Assembly: GCA_030248135.1 (NCBI GenBank)
Contig: JASANC010003102.1
Coordinates: 1-64,000 of the forward strand
Reading direction: 5' to 3'
Source: Theristus sp. LFF4_11
Lineage: Eukaryota; Nematoda; Chromadorea; Monhysterida; Xyalidae
DNA length: 64,000 nucleotides
Both the position numbers and the translations under genes were made by a program. This document shows, one piece after another, positions 8,901-31,048 of the stretch. The notes under the pieces were generated by a model. It worked only from the letters and a program-made list of their open reading frames with translations. It searched no databases and was not told where the DNA came from. Positions within the stretch are counted from its first letter, which is position 1. The number at the start of each line of letters is the position of its first letter.

Positions 8901-11900
8901 TAACAGCAAAATTATAAACTTCAGATTTTAAATTTGTTTTCAACACCCGGGTTTAATTAGAAATCTGCCAATTTCAAAAACAAAATTTCAAAATTGCAAT
9001 TACAAATTACATTCAAAAACGATTTTATAAAACGTTACTTTTTGTCGCTTCAATTCAATTAACTTTAAAATCGCTTCACATATTTTTAACGGGGACAGCA
9101 AGAGCATTGGTGATTAAAAAGATTGTTTTCAATTTTAAAACGGAATGCAGTAAAGATTGTGTTCTTGATCAGAAGATTGTTTTTGATAATTTGAACGGGA
9201 ACGACTAAAGCAGCTCAAAATCAAAATGCAATGCATTTTTGACACGGTTCAAAAGGCCAAAATCCACACAAAAATAATTGTATTTATTAGCTAACCGTGC
9301 CGTAGGCACGGGTCAATTGGCTAGTTAACAAATAAAATAACTAGCGAGAATCAAACTCATGACTGCCCGATCAAAACTGTTCAAAACAAAACAGATAATC
9401 CACTTCATCGACGATACGAATACGAATTCAAATTGCCGCACAATCTCAGTGCACAAGACGAAACTCGACTGGCTTCTGAAGTTTCTGACGTATTAACAAA
9501 AGAAATCCTGAAAGAACACAAAAGGATTAGCAACGGAACACCACAAACATTTTCCGACCACAAGCAGGGCAATGTTGGCAAGTTTAGAAAAAGTTGAAAT
9601 GAAAGGGGACATTGTTTGTTTGTTTTTCTTTTTTTTAAAGCAAGAATGTTTAATGGACCTAAGATCAATTTATCAATTCGCAAAGTTTTTCTCAATGGGA
9701 AAGGAAGAGCAACGGAGAGCGGCATCCCCAGGTCCACGGAAATCAAGCCAGAAAGGAGGGGAAACGTGTCGCAATAAATTTATGGAGGAGTTGAGATTCG
9801 TTTGCAAAAGCCTATTTTTGAAAGAAGAGGTTGAGGGAGCTGAGACTGTGTCTTGATTCAGACTGTTCCAGAGTTGGATGGTTCGGACGGCCCAAGCACC
9901 AGCTCTAATTGACGTCTTTACAGGCGGCGTGTTCAGTTTATGTTGATGACCTCTAGTACCAAATTCCCCTTGGTGAACCTCAAAGAAGTCTGATAGATTT
10001 AAGACATAACACTTTGCATTGATAAATTTGTAAACCATTACCAGGTCTGACACAATTCTCTTGAATATGAGTGAACTTTGCTGCAAATCGATGAGCCGCT
10101 GGGTGTATGATGTTTCAAAATTTACACCTTCGAGATACTTTGTGAAACTTCTTTGAACGGATTCCACTCTCTTCAAAAGACCTATTTGAGACGGAGACCA
10201 AACCGAATTGCAATACGAGAGCTTGGTTACAACCATCGCATTAAATAACTTCATTCTAGCTGTTGTCGATCTGGTTCTGAAACACCGTTTGATGAGGCCC
10301 GCCATGCTCTTTGATTTGCCACAAATTTCAGATACATGATCAGCGAAGGATAATCTCTCATCAATTATCACTCCAAGATCTTTGATCTTACTGACATTTT
10401 GCACGGATTTTCCACCAACAGTGTAATTGAACTTTGGGTTACGAGATGGATTCAAGTGTAAACACACAGTTTTCTCCGCTGCAAGTTTTAGTTTATTTAT
10501 TTTCAACCATATCTCAATTGCGATCAGATCATTCTCGATCAGAATTTTATCTTCCACACTTTCAACTTCTCGATAAATTTTGACATCATCAGCATATACC
10601 ACAATATTGGAATGAGTGACACATTTCGGGAGATCGTTGACAAACAGAGCAAACAGAATCAGCAAAGGTCAAGCAAACCATGAATACGTCGAATCACTGG
10701 TTTGCGAGTAACCACATCGTAAGAAGTCATTACGGCTATCGCAGCACACGTACACTGAGCGAATCACTGACGGGCACGAGCACACAAATGCAGCAAAATT
10801 AAGTAATCGGCTGTCACAATCTCGACCATTCGGGGCAATGATGTCAGTTTATTTTGCACAGCACGCAGAGTATGCGCAACTTTTAATTGAAGAACGAACT
10901 TCCGACCCCGTAAACGACAGTTTCAACCTTCGAACTTTTCCAGGAAGACGACGACGCTCAGTTTGAGTCGCCCGTCGAATCCGAGTCTGACGTGGTCGAC
11001 AGTGATTTCGACGTTGATGAGGATGATGACCAGGGGGACAGCGATGCGGCGGAAGACGACGACGGCGACAGGAGGAGGGCAGAGTTGCGCAAAAACAAAG
11101 GCGTCTTCACGAAAGCGTACAAGGTGACAGAAAGTTGACGGTGTGCGAATGTTTTTGGTGATGAGTTGTTTCATTTCATCCGTCACATCAAAGCAAGCCG
11201 GCAAATGTTGCCACAATGACAGTGAGAACCGGGACAAACGCAGAAAACCGTTTTTGGCAACACGAAAAATCCAGAATCTAGAAAAATCACAATTATGTCA
11301 AAATCTAAGTAAACTGTTATCGAGCACAAAGTCGCCATGAATACGATGCCGTCGCATTCATAACAGAGAAGCAATAATGATGCAGAGAAGTCAGGAATTT
11401 CTTTTAGTAAAATGGCAGGTTTTTTTCACAACCAATCGATACGTTCTGAACTCTGAAAGGTGGGTTGGCCGGAGATCAGCACTTTGATTTTCTTCAGGAG
11501 CCGGTGCGAGTGAAACGGCCATCTGCGCCGCCGAAAAAACCGCCAGTTGATCAGCTAAAAAAGAGTCAAACTGCCGAAGAATGTGAGTTTCATAATTATT
11601 TTATTCATTGGATCTGTATGCAAACGTTTAGTCGCCTGGCCGCTGCTAGCTTTTAGTTCATGTTGTTACTTTTCTCACGTTCAATGCATGCAAACAGAGC
11701 AAAGTGAATTTCAGCCGTTCATTTTTTCAACTTCATCGTCACGTCGTGTACTTACATTTTTTTTAGTTGAAGACGCTTGATACCACAACCAGGCGACAGA
11801 CCGTGAAATGTTTATTTGACACCAATTTGCTAACTCTGAATGACACCTCAGCTGCAATACACACAACTTTCATAAAGTATACACACCACTGTTTGAACCT

Positions 11901-14549
11901 GTCACTTGTTGTTTCGCCGAATCCACAGCGTGCGAAACTTTGAACTGCAGAGAAAAACAACGAATGTATTGATTGATTTAGTTTTGTTGCAATCAAACAC
12001 TTGCGTCAATCAAACATTCAAACAAGGATCGTGTTTTCTTGCAACTCCGATACGTTCTTCCATCGCGAGCTCTGAATAGCTATGACCGGTTCAAACAAAC
12101 ACACTGTGCCACATGAATGGTCGTCATTCATGCCAACGTCTACTTTTCCCTCCAACTCTTGCGTTCCGCTCAGCGGCCACCAGCAGCGGCGTCGCAGCGA
12201 GGCGCGACCGTTTGCGCTCGTCGACGCTGTCGAAATCGGCGGCCGCTCGTGAATCGCGACTGCAACGCGCGGCCGAGTCGGTGGTGAAGTCGCCGATCCG
12301 ACATCACCATCACCATCACCACCGGTATGCAAGAAAAAAACGGTTTTTAGCATGCGATGCTTTGCGGGTGTGAAAAACACGTTTTTGTTTTCTGGTAGTC
12401 AGCATAAATTTTGTGCCCGTTTGCTGATGTGATGTAGTGAGAGTATTGTGATTTTGTGGTGTGTTCTTTTGAATTTTTTTACCACACGAAATCGAAAGTG
12501 TTACACGACTCACAAAGCATCGCCGATTTTTACCAAAATGAAAATTTGGGAATACCGCCTGCCAAATTTTATTGTTGATTAATCCCATATTTATCCGACA
12601 GACACAAAAAGCACCATCAAAATCTGGTCAAACTCACTCAAGAGCAGTTGTTGGCCGAGGCGGCGATAACAGAACGATTGAATTTAAGATCGTTGGGTTA
12701 GTTTCCAATTATCCACTGCAAAAAAAACCTGAATTAAAAATGACCGCAAAAACTAGTTTATTGAAGCTCGGGTTCTTGTTGTGTAAAATACTTGGTTTTT
12801 TTCGTTTTGGTTTGTTTGTCGATTTGTGTTTTTGCGAGGTTTTTCACGTTTTTAAGAATTGCGTTTTAGCGCGATTCCAAGAGTACGAGCTGGAACAGAA
12901 GCAACGCCGCGCAAAAACCGGTCGAAGGGCGAACGTGTTTCACGGTCCACGGATCAAGTGGATTTCGACGTCGGTGGCTAAACCAAAATGGTATGGATCT
13001 GTTCGGAAATCGATAATCGACAAAAAGCTCTCTGGCTTAAAAACGCAATAAATAAGGTTTTATTCTGTGTGACAACAAAAAATTAACGATACTTTTTTGC
13101 CGATGCAAATATTCGGACGCAAAACAACGATTTCGTTCTCATCATTGGTTTGATCCTAGTGTAGAACGAAGTAAAGAATGGGAGAAATTGAAGACATCCT
13201 GATGAGCAGACCCGAACGTGAACATTCAGCTGATATTCAGACAAATTTCTTGAACTTTTTTGTGACTTTTTTACTCAATGAGCTTGTGATTTTATTTTCG
13301 AGCTCCGCGCGTCAGCGCGCTAGTCTACGGTATGACCGGTTAAACATGGCAGCTTTTTTCAGGGTGCAAGGAGCGCGCGAATTTTGAATGAAAGAACAAA
13401 GACGTTCAGAAACTGAATTGTGTGCCAAATTTGACGCGTTTTTTTAAACTAGTGGATTACCCGCGCTATTCTGTTCATTCTTTATCCCTTGAACACATAA
13501 TTGGGAATTACGTTGACTTTTTTGAAAAAGACAACTCCTAGTTTGCGGCTGATCCCGCCTTGATGGACTGCCTCATTTATTCGGCCATACTGTAACTACA
13601 GTGGGTACTGTGAATGTTTAAACCCGTGACTTTTTTCGCTGCATACAGAGCCCGCGAAAGAAAGAAGAACGCAATCGTAGTTCCAAGAAAACATATTTAC
13701 CCGGGTTGTTTGATTTCAGCCAAACCCTGATGCATTTGTACTTTTCATATTCAAAGTTAACGTTTCGCATGTACTGTATTCTGCGAACAAAACTGACAGG
13801 CTCAAACAAACACTCTGTACAATGTTTCAGTATAGCAACAACACCGGACGACGACACAACCGAAACACAATCACCGCAGCGTGAAAGTCGCACGTTCGTT
13901 GAGTACAGCGACGAACGGATGTGGCACGAGCATTTCCCATCGTCGTCGTCGTCGAAACCGTCGAAAAACCCGAGCGACCAAAAAACTCCGCCCAGATCCA
14001 CACAAACTCCGAAATGCGACGAGCCACGTTACTGTCCGGTCACTGGCCTGCGGGCGCGCTACAAAGACCCGTTGAGCGAGTGCTGCTACGCCACGGTGGA
14101 CGCGTTCCGAGCGATACGCGCCGCCTACAGGTTTGCTGGGACAGCGGTAGTTTTTGGTAGTGGACGTTTTGTGAGGCTGTTTGCGAACTGACACAAAAGC
14201 TTTTTTTCTAATTTTGTGTGCTGGAGGAAAAAAACAGAAACATTTTCTCGAAAACATTCAGTTTATTCCTATTGGTTGGATGTTGATTTCGTTCGAGTTA
14301 TTGTTCACGCTCTTGGCTTCTCCTCTAACCTTTTAAACACGCAACTCTGGTTTTCTTTCACAGTCTCTCGTCCACAGTTTTGAGTTTGTTTAGTCACGAA
14401 AGGAGCATATTAAAAACCCTAAAAACATGTGCTTAAAACCAAAAAAACATTTTTTGGTGTTTTTCAGAGAGCACGTGCTGCGCGACATGGCAACTGTTGA
14501 TAAAACTGACAGCATAAAACCACGTCCCGCACAAATTGCAGAAGCTTAG
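5915..14549 (+). CDS. VPS72: VPS72 / YL-1, H2A.Z chaperone subunit of SRCAP/SWR1 and TIP60 complexes
   Basis: Nuclear protein that binds H2A.Z-H2B and helps the SRCAP/SWR1 remodeller deposit it. Exons: 5915-6193, 10944-11123, 11498-11582, 12174-12324, 12602-12696, 12870-12990, 13831-14130, 14468-14549; phases match at every junction and give 430 residues (human about 364). Family marks in order: acidic start; RERRANAGSKMQQLLNAED then FYKTTYGGF (residues about 60-90, YL1 core); SDFDVDEDDDQGDSDAAEDD followed by GVFTKAYK; LTQEQLLAEAAITERLNLRS in the middle; and the C-terminal YL1_C domain (YCPVTGLRARYKDPLSECCY, ATVDAFRAIRAAYREH). A run of seven His ends exon 4 and is not part of the family core. 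The start is preceded by a splice-acceptor-like TTTTTTTCAG 24 bp upstream. Intron 1 (4.75 kb) holds a repeat, two Helitron-like elements and a retrotransposon fragment; introns 3 and 6 hold small inverted-repeat elements. All key blocks are present, so it is probably functional. Confidence 0.96.
6352..6600 (+). repeat. Dispersed repeat, copy B (first copy at 3332-3563)
   Basis: Direct copy of the 3332-3563 repeat within VPS72 intron 1. It stops at the same CGAAACAT boundary, after which a Helitron-like element starts. The two copies lie about 3 kb apart in the same orientation, on either side of VPS72 exon 1. Confidence 0.85.
6604..8016 (+). mobile_element. Helitron-like element 1
   Basis: It begins with TCTATTATACTAAAAATG and a GTCTGTCTGTCTGTC run, and ends CGGGTCAATTGGCTAG. 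The TC start, CTAG end and insertion before a T fit Helitrons. The second element (8017-9324) shares both ends. The 3' hairpin is degraded in this copy. The interior has a three-copy tandem array (7306-7850) and no transposase, so it is non-autonomous. Confidence 0.7.
7306..7850 (+). repeat. Tandem array, about 185 bp x 3, inside Helitron-like element 1
   Basis: Three successive copies of a unit starting AAGGCTTGGCTTAGGTAAAC begin near 7308, 7488 and 7675. Each carries GGGTAAAAGAAGCATTAGC, then a TTATTCAATCTTACTTCAC segment and a second GGCTTGACTTAGG motif. Units differ by small substitutions and A-run lengths. Confidence 0.8.
8017..9324 (+). mobile_element. Helitron-like element 2, abutting element 1
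   Basis: It begins TCTATTATACTAAGATAATAG immediately after the CTAG of element 1 and ends with the hairpin CCGTGC-CGTAG-GCACGG (9295-9311) followed by GTCAATTGGCTAG. A short hairpin about 10 bp before a terminal CTAG is the Helitron 3' signature. No Rep/helicase frame is visible. The interior shares the GGTTGCAAAACG and GGCTTGGCTTA segments with element 1. Confidence 0.75.
9629..10665 (-). mobile_element. 5'-truncated non-LTR retrotransposon, reverse transcriptase C-terminal part
   Basis: A 330-residue open frame on the minus strand (10665-9673) starts inside the RT domain: LILFALFVNDLPKC, then the catalytic YADD box (VVYADDVKIY) near residue 25. It continues with WLKINKLKLAAEKT, KDLGVIIDERLSF, a SYCNSVWSPS block and a C-terminal NSLNQDTVSAPSTSSFKNRL block, as in CR1/Jockey-clade elements. 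Translation upstream of 10665 runs into a stop, so the 5' part is missing. An A-rich tail (T-rich on the plus strand, 9626-9640) marks the 3' end. It lies antisense in VPS72 intron 1 and is a dead insertion. The clade is inferred from motif style only. Confidence 0.85.
11889..12108 (+). mobile_element. Short inverted-repeat element (TTTGAACCTGTCA family) in VPS72 intron 3
   Basis: It starts CTGTTTGAACCTGTCAC and ends GACCGGTTCAAACAAACACA, an imperfect terminal inverted repeat, with no coding content in about 220 bp. Similar ends occur at 13612-13820, 26584-26765, 29080-29265 and near 53810 and 60690. Confidence 0.55.
13326..13598 (+). repeat. Dispersed element in VPS72 intron 6; inverted copy at 46662-46920
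   Basis: The sequence from TACGGTATGACCGGTTAAAC to TTCGGCCATACTGTA is found again, reverse complemented, at 46662-46920 next to VPS45. It includes the shared GGCTGATCCCGCCTTGATGG segment. The ends are inverted repeats of about 12 bp, so a short DNA transposon is likely. Confidence 0.8.
13612..13820 (+). mobile_element. Short inverted-repeat element (TTTGAACCTGTCA family) in VPS72 intron 6
   Basis: The left end is TGTTTAAACCCGTGACTTTT and the right end AAACTGACAGGCTCAAACA, the same terminal pattern as 11889-12108. It ends about 10 bp before the acceptor of VPS72 exon 7. Confidence 0.55.
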
Positions 14550-17379
14550 ATGGCTGTTCAACGTTGTTTTTCCTATTTTGTAGTTCGTCATTGTTTTGTG
14601 TGTGCATGTGCACATGTAGGTTTTTAGTTTTTCTGGTTGTACACATCTGAACAAGCTGTTAAGTAGAGTGTATTTGTTTAAACATGTCACTTAAAAAATT
14701 TTTTTTTTTTTTAATTGTTTTAATTATTTATAAAAAATATAATTATATATTTTTATATTTTGTGAAAATGTGATTTAGCACGTTAAAGAGATATTTGAAG
14801 AAGTACTCAAACGATGATAATTTTGATTTAAATAAAAATGCCTAATACTTTTTGTTTAACAACTTTTCTAGACCAGTTTTTTAGCGAATGCGATGGTAAA
14901 GTTGTAAAAATTTAAACATAAAACAAACAAGTTAATAATTATTCCCATTCAACCCTCAATGACGTTCTGTGTGGTTTTTTTTCGCAGGGCTCAGAGTTGC
15001 AAGAAAACATGTTTTCGACCGCAAATCGGGTGTTTGAGTTGCTCCACCAAACCGATACATTTGTTCTTCTCTTATCATATGTGTTTCAAAGTTCATCGTA
15101 TGCCCGATATTCTGCGAAAAAACTGACAAATTTAAACAAACATGCTTCATGAAAGCTGATCAATGCTGCACGCTGCGGCTGCACGTATTAAAAAGAGAAA
15201 AAGACCAAGTCAAGAATAACTCAACATTGTGTTTTTTTAAGAAAACGTCTTGAGTTTTGCTTGTAACTTGTCGGGCGTTTTTTTTCTTTTGTGCAACCGG
15301 TTTACACAATTTTTTTAAACCTGGAAAACATGAAGTCCACGCCACGGCATTTGCACGGTTGCTTAATAATAGCATTTGAATGAATGATAAAATTCGGGGT
15401 TTTCCTTTTTAACACGTGCTCTCATATGCTCATCACACAAAAGATCATCACATTGTATGAAACTGGTATAGTCTGTTTTTGTGCAAGACTAGAACACGTT
15501 GCTGGCGACTGTGCGGCTGTGTGTTTATTGTTTGCTTTGGCGACAACACAGACACACTCACAAGCACTTTGTAGTTGTATGCAAAGTTGGCTTGTTTGTT
15601 GTTGTTAGCATTCATTCGTTCGATTTGCTATTCAGATGCTACTGTTCGTTCGTTCGTGTGCGTGTGTCTCTGTGTGCCACCGTCTAAACTGGGCAACAGC
15701 ATTGTTACCAGCTGTGGTTTTTCTTTCGTTGTTCTTTATATGGAAACTGTCGATGTTGTCCGTTTTTTCCTTGAATTATCGATAAAATGTATTTGAAAAA
15801 AAATGCGACCAAAAAACCAGCAACAAACCAAGCGCCTACAAAGCAGCGAGGAGTTGGAGAGAGTGGGAACTTTTTGCTGTCAGCTTTCAGGCCAGCTGTG
15901 AAGCTGACAGTAAAATAGAAGAATCTTTTGAACCCACAAAGAAACGCGTTCAGTACTTTCAGTGTGCGCTGTTTTTCACAATCATACAACACGTCGTCTT
16001 GGTTGCGTTAGCCGTTGGTTCCTTTTGCAGGCTTCAAGCGCTGCTCCTATAAGCCATTCACTCTTTTGAAAGCAACAACAACGTAATATCACTATGAAAT
16101 TTTCGACCCACTCTCTCTTTCCTGGCTGGCCGTGTATGTGTGTGTGTTTGTTGTTGCTTTATTGTTGTCTCGACTCGGAGACGGGCGTTTTGTATTATTG
16201 CTTTTGGGGCTGTCCATACGGGCACTTTTTGCAATGTGTCTGTGCGTATCCCCCGACCAAAACTACGCAACCGCACTCCAATGCATGGCGTTGCCACTTT
16301 GCTTGGATGGTCGCGTTTGGTTTGCCGTTTTTTTCTTTTGTATAACAAATGGAACCATTGGATATTATGTGTAGCATATGGTCATGATTTTGAGTATTGT
16401 CATATACATGTAGTCTGTACGTGTCCCATGTGTTGCACTGGGCGAAGTTTGATATTTTATATGATTTGAGATCACTCAATTCACAAAGATATGCAGATAT
16501 ATACAATGTTTGTCAGATCAACACAATCACATTTCCATAACTGACTGCTAACATGGGATGGTATAAGTTGGTTTTAAGCCAGTGTGTCGGCCCCATGTGT
16601 TTCTAGTTTTCTTTCTCTCATGCCACAAATGGCTCCGGCCGCTGGTTTTGGTTTATAAAATGTTCGTGTTAGTGCGGCGGATTTTACGATTTTCCGTCCC
16701 AGACACATGGAAAACGGGCGGGGGTATTTCGTTATCGTTCTGCGGTGGTCCAATGGAATGTTATTGTAAAATTGATCGTTAAGACCACGTGCAAAGTGTT
16801 CGCTTCGCACAGTTGCATTGACGATAAGTCGAGCCATAGTTGGTCGTAATTCGTTGAAATCTCGGTTCCGAAGCGTTTGTTTTTTTCAGTTCATCCGTTT
16901 TGGCTCTTTTGACTCGACCAAAAAACTTTCTCGTGCGTGCCTGCGTTGCCTTTTCAGTCTTGTTTTCCTTTTGAAAAGACGGTTTGTTTTTTTTTCTTTC
17001 AGGCCGTGTGGTTTTTTTTGTGTGTGCAGGCTGGACACACGGCAAGGGAGAGAGTGAATAGAGATCCGGCGAAAAGACGACCATATAAAGCCGATATCAG
17101 GCAACTCGAACAAAGAAAACAGCTGCGCCACTTCGCTGTTGGTTTTTTTTGTCTGGCCAACTTTTAAGCCTGCGGCAGTTATCCTTTCACACTCTCAGCA
17201 GTTGTGCGACTACCGTTGAACGTTCGGAAAATTTTTTGACCGAACTTTTTTTACTTTTTCACTCGAGAACTGTCTGAACGCTCACATTTCGACAAGGACG
17301 ACTCGGATTTTCAAATGTGAAATTAGCGAGCGAACAATCGAATGACCGAAAGCAAGCGATTCCGACGATCGATCGAGAA
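14550..17379. other. Intergenic region between VPS72 and coronin
   Basis: No exon could be supported. It contains an A/T-rich low-complexity block (14690-14770), a copy of the TTTGAACCTGTCA-type repeat (about 14990-15147), and T/G-rich sequence. The last 500 bp before coronin are the likely promoter and 5'UTR. Confidence 0.6.
17082..17090 (+). promoter_or_regulatory. Possible TATA-type core promoter upstream of coronin
   Basis: CATATAAAG sits about 290 bp upstream of the coronin ATG, inside a stretch with few repeats. This is a motif match only; the transcription start is unknown. Confidence 0.2.
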
Positions 17380-24610
<7,231 letters not shown>

Positions 24611-25819
24611 CAGGCGACACGACGGCGCTGCTGATTCGCTTGGTATTCGCCAATGGAAGTGTTGTCAAGCAACCAAGTGGCACAGCCGCACAACGCATCA
24701 AGCTCGAAACCGGCAAGCTGGGCACACACGGTCGTATTGTTTCTTTTTTTGGCGTTTTTTACAAAACTGATTGAGATCTTGACGATGGCGAAAGTTTTTG
24801 GATGCGATAACTTCGTTGAACTTGAATCATGTCGATTTTAAAATGAATGAGTGTTGTTGTTGTTTTCGCTTCCACCGTGAGTGGACTTTCCTTCCAAATG
24901 TTATAACGTTATTGTTGAGACTAAAAACTTTCCCAAACACACGTTCATGCCAGTATTTTTCCTTTTGTTTTTTTTTCTGAAGCAATTTTTTGAGAAATCT
25001 TTAGTTTGTTAGTGAAACCAGAAGAAACGCTTTATCGTGTTTTTCAAACTCGGTACTCTTGTGGTGTTTGTATGGTTTTAAAAATTGAAACTAATTTTCA
25101 GATAGGTGAATCACTCATAGAGGAGCTAGTGGAGTACGTTATGCATGTTACTTCATTGAAGTTCAAGAATATCAAAAAATTACTAGCAATTAGCAACGAA
25201 GCAGTGCTTACTGCGTGATTTTGCTTTCACTCATGTTGTAATAACCGCTCATGTGATAATTTTTGAATTTATTGCACAGTATCATTGTCATTCAGTGTTC
25301 CAGTGTTCTTGTTTTAGATATAACGGTAAATTTTCGTCGCTTTTTTGTTCGTTTCAGTCCTTGTTCCAAAAAAACATGTTTGCGGTCTTGCAGATAACGT
25401 GTTCTTTTGATCTGTCAAATGTGACAAAGTTTTTTTGGCTAAAAAAGTAAAACGTAATTTCCACAATTATAATTGTCTTTTTATCTGGGCCATCCATTGT
25501 TGTATTTCTCAACTGCCTCGCACCTGCCAACGCGTTTTGCGTCATTTTTTTTGTTTTTGTCTGTTCAGAAATTTTCATCCTCACGCGTTGTGCAATGCTG
25601 CTTTCTTTTTTCCAGCACTATGTTTTTCTGTCAATAACGAAAAAAAATCTTCGCGAGCTCACGACCACAGGCAGAGAACGCATCCGTCCTCAAAGATTTC
25701 ATGTTTTTTTTTCTTCACTGTTGTTATATACATATAATTGGCTATTATTTTGCGAAAATAAACAGTCGCTTGCAATTTGCGGTTCTGTTATCGCTGAAGA
25801 AAGAGTGACCTCCGTGGTC

Positions 25820-25900
25820 AAATGGTTGATGGACCTCGGTGGTCGGTAGCTGAAGCGCTGGTTCGGTACACCAGAGGCGTGGGTTCGATTCCTATTGGTT
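25820..25900 (+). repeat. tRNA-like sequence, probable SINE head
   Basis: A box-like GGTCGGTAGCTGAAGCGCTGG and a box B GGGTTCGATTCC are spaced as in a tRNA, with a CTGGT/ACCAG anticodon stem. The would-be acceptor arms do not pair, so it is not called as a tRNA gene. Confidence 0.45.
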
Positions 25901-26583
25901 ATTCGTACCGATTTCCGATCTGGTAGTTTTCCAGATTATTCGTACCGCTCTTTCCAAAAAAATAGGTTTTGTTATAATTTTGAACTGATCACTAAGCTGA
26001 TAGATATACACAGCGGTTTGCAGGCGTTCACCCAGTAATCCAAAGCTCAGCCCTAAGTCTGCATGACCGAAGATGCACGTACGTAACCATCGAAGCAAAG
26101 CAAGTCAATTGTTGACCGCTTTTCTACGTCTGAACAACAGTTTTTTTGTATCAAAAGAGACAACAGAGCAAGATACGGAACAAAATTGGTTGGTTTGGTT
26201 GCGATCACTGCGTGTGAGAATTTTCAGAAACCGCGGGAAAACCGCTTTCGTGACATCTCTTAAACAGCAAGACTTCAAGTTTTGTCAATGCCACAACGGA
26301 ATAGAAAACGGTACACATATTCAAATCGAATTTGTCAAGGTGTTCTTCAATCCACAGTTGAACTATAAATTATAGCGTGCAATTCGTTCATTGGCTGCTT
26401 TGGAATTGGGCTCACTGATTGGTCCTACAATCGACGCAGCCAATCAGTATGCAAGATTCAAATGTCTGAATGCACAAAACGCATCATTTTGACTGTGCTA
26501 GTGTGCAAGGTTCAGTTTACTTTTTCTATATTGCTTGAAGCTCGTCTCGTATCGTAACTTTTCAATGTCACTGCAACATGTTC

Positions 26584-26765
26584 ATTTAAACCTGTCACTT
26601 TTTTGCAGAATACAGAACACCAGGACGCGAAATCGGGGTTGCTAGAAAATAATTGGCTCAAAATTGGGTGTATTTTATTTCAACCAAACCCGATAAATTG
26701 TTCTCTGAATTCATAGCGTCTCATACCATGTATTCTGCTAAAATCGTGACAGGTTTCAACCAACA
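26584..26765 (+). mobile_element. Short inverted-repeat element (TTTGAACCTGTCA family)
   Basis: It starts TTTAAACCTGTCACTTTTTT and GCAGAATACAG and ends GTATTCTGCTAAAATCGTGA then CAGGTTTCAAC. The terminal inverted repeats extend about 30 bp with few mismatches. Confidence 0.65.
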
Positions 26766-26766
26766 T

Positions 26767-26837
26767 ACCGTATTACCTCTATTAAACCCCCCCCCAAAAT
26801 TAAACCCCCCCCCCCAAAAATAAACCCCCACCCCCTT
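26767..26837 (+). repeat. Truncated copy of the ACCGTATTACCTCTA element with C runs
   Basis: TACCGTATTACCTCTATTAA followed by three AAACCCCC-type runs matches the terminal sequence of the complete element at 49634-50094. Confidence 0.7.
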
Positions 26838-28204
26838 GACAGGTTTCAACCAACATACTTTGGCTTTGGCTTTGAAGAATTTTTGGGGAAATCACTTAGA
26901 AGCAAGATTCAAGCAAAATCCACATTGAAGATCCACAAAGTTTTGTTGGTATACCATTCTTCATCAAAACAAACAACATACTAGACACAGACGCAACTTT
27001 AACTAAAACATAAAAAGAAAACAAACGGAAACAAAATGAGACAATCAAACGACAGTAAAAAAAACGCAAAACAAAACGTTCGACCGAATGTCACAAGAAA
27101 ACAACTGTGAAATTAAAAAAAAAACAGATGAATGAACCTTCATATTTTTGCTGCTTTGTTACAAGACCCGAAACTGCAGTGTTGAATGAAAACCTCGAAA
27201 TTCGACAAACAAACAAAAAGAAAATACACGATACGGGAACACGTTTGAGGACGAGACGAGAGATAACCAGGGTTGTTAGAGCCAAAAAATGACGAAACGT
27301 TTGGTTTTCCGATACAACATCGCTCAACGAAATAAAGTCCTAGTCTGAGACGACGACACTGCACTGTGATAAACAGCAATAATGTATTATCTTGCACTGC
27401 ACTAGTCGAAACATACTAATGTGACACAGTCACAAACAAACACACAGGCACAAATATACACGCTGACGCGCACGCTGTTGTAATACTATCGCATTGTGTT
27501 TGTTTCTGAGTGTGCAACATCACCATGTTATGCGGTGCACTGCGCGGTCTTCGAGCTAGGACTTTTGAAACGACAATAACGAACAAAGTCATAAATACAC
27601 ACAGAATGTCGTAATTCTGCCGCACTTTGCTAGTAGTCCAACTTGTCGCCTGGCACCAAAATTCCAAACATCGCCGTAAACATGAACAACATGTAACTAC
27701 GACACAAAACCAAGCGGTCTTCTGTTCATAATCAGGAATGCACACCGTTTCTTAATGTGTTGTGTGAGTGTCGTCACCACACCGATGGTTGAATATTGCA
27801 AACTACAATAAGAAACAACAAAAAACGGGAAACACAATTTGATGTGACGATCTTGGTGGCGATTATTATTTACAAACAAACAAAAAAACTGAAGATATAA
27901 CGTTTGCAGAAACTCGGAGCTCTGTGACTGCAAAACCAGAGAAACTGAAAACTGGGACACACGCCGCCGCGAAATGCAGTGCACCGGACAAAAAACAATA
28001 AACATTAAACTGAGACAATGAGAAAAACAATGAGAGCAAAACAAAAAAAACAAAAAAAAACGACGGAGACAGTTTCTGTATATCGTCCGACACACGACTA
28101 CAAAAAAGACAAAAAATGTCGGAAACATGAATTCAAGTACAGAACAAATTCAAACAGAACAACCGAAACACTAAACGAACGAGCAACAAAACACGTTTTT
28201 TTGT

Positions 28205-31048
<2,844 letters not shown>

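Larger units (their letters stand above)
24611..28204. other. Intergenic region between coronin and ANP32 (convergent 3' ends)
   Basis: Both neighbours end toward this region, so it should hold two 3'UTRs. No exons are seen. It contains a tRNA-like sequence (25820-25900), a TTTGAACCTGTCA-family element (26584-26765), a C-run fragment (26767-26837) and A-rich sequence. Confidence 0.6.

Noticed and set aside
12301..12324. CAT/CAC run encoding seven His as vector or His-tag contamination
   Set aside because: It is embedded in an exon whose phases fit VPS72 on both sides, with no vector sequence nearby.
25820..25900. Functional tRNA gene
   Set aside because: Box A, box B and an anticodon stem are seen, but the acceptor arms do not pair; SINE origin fits better.
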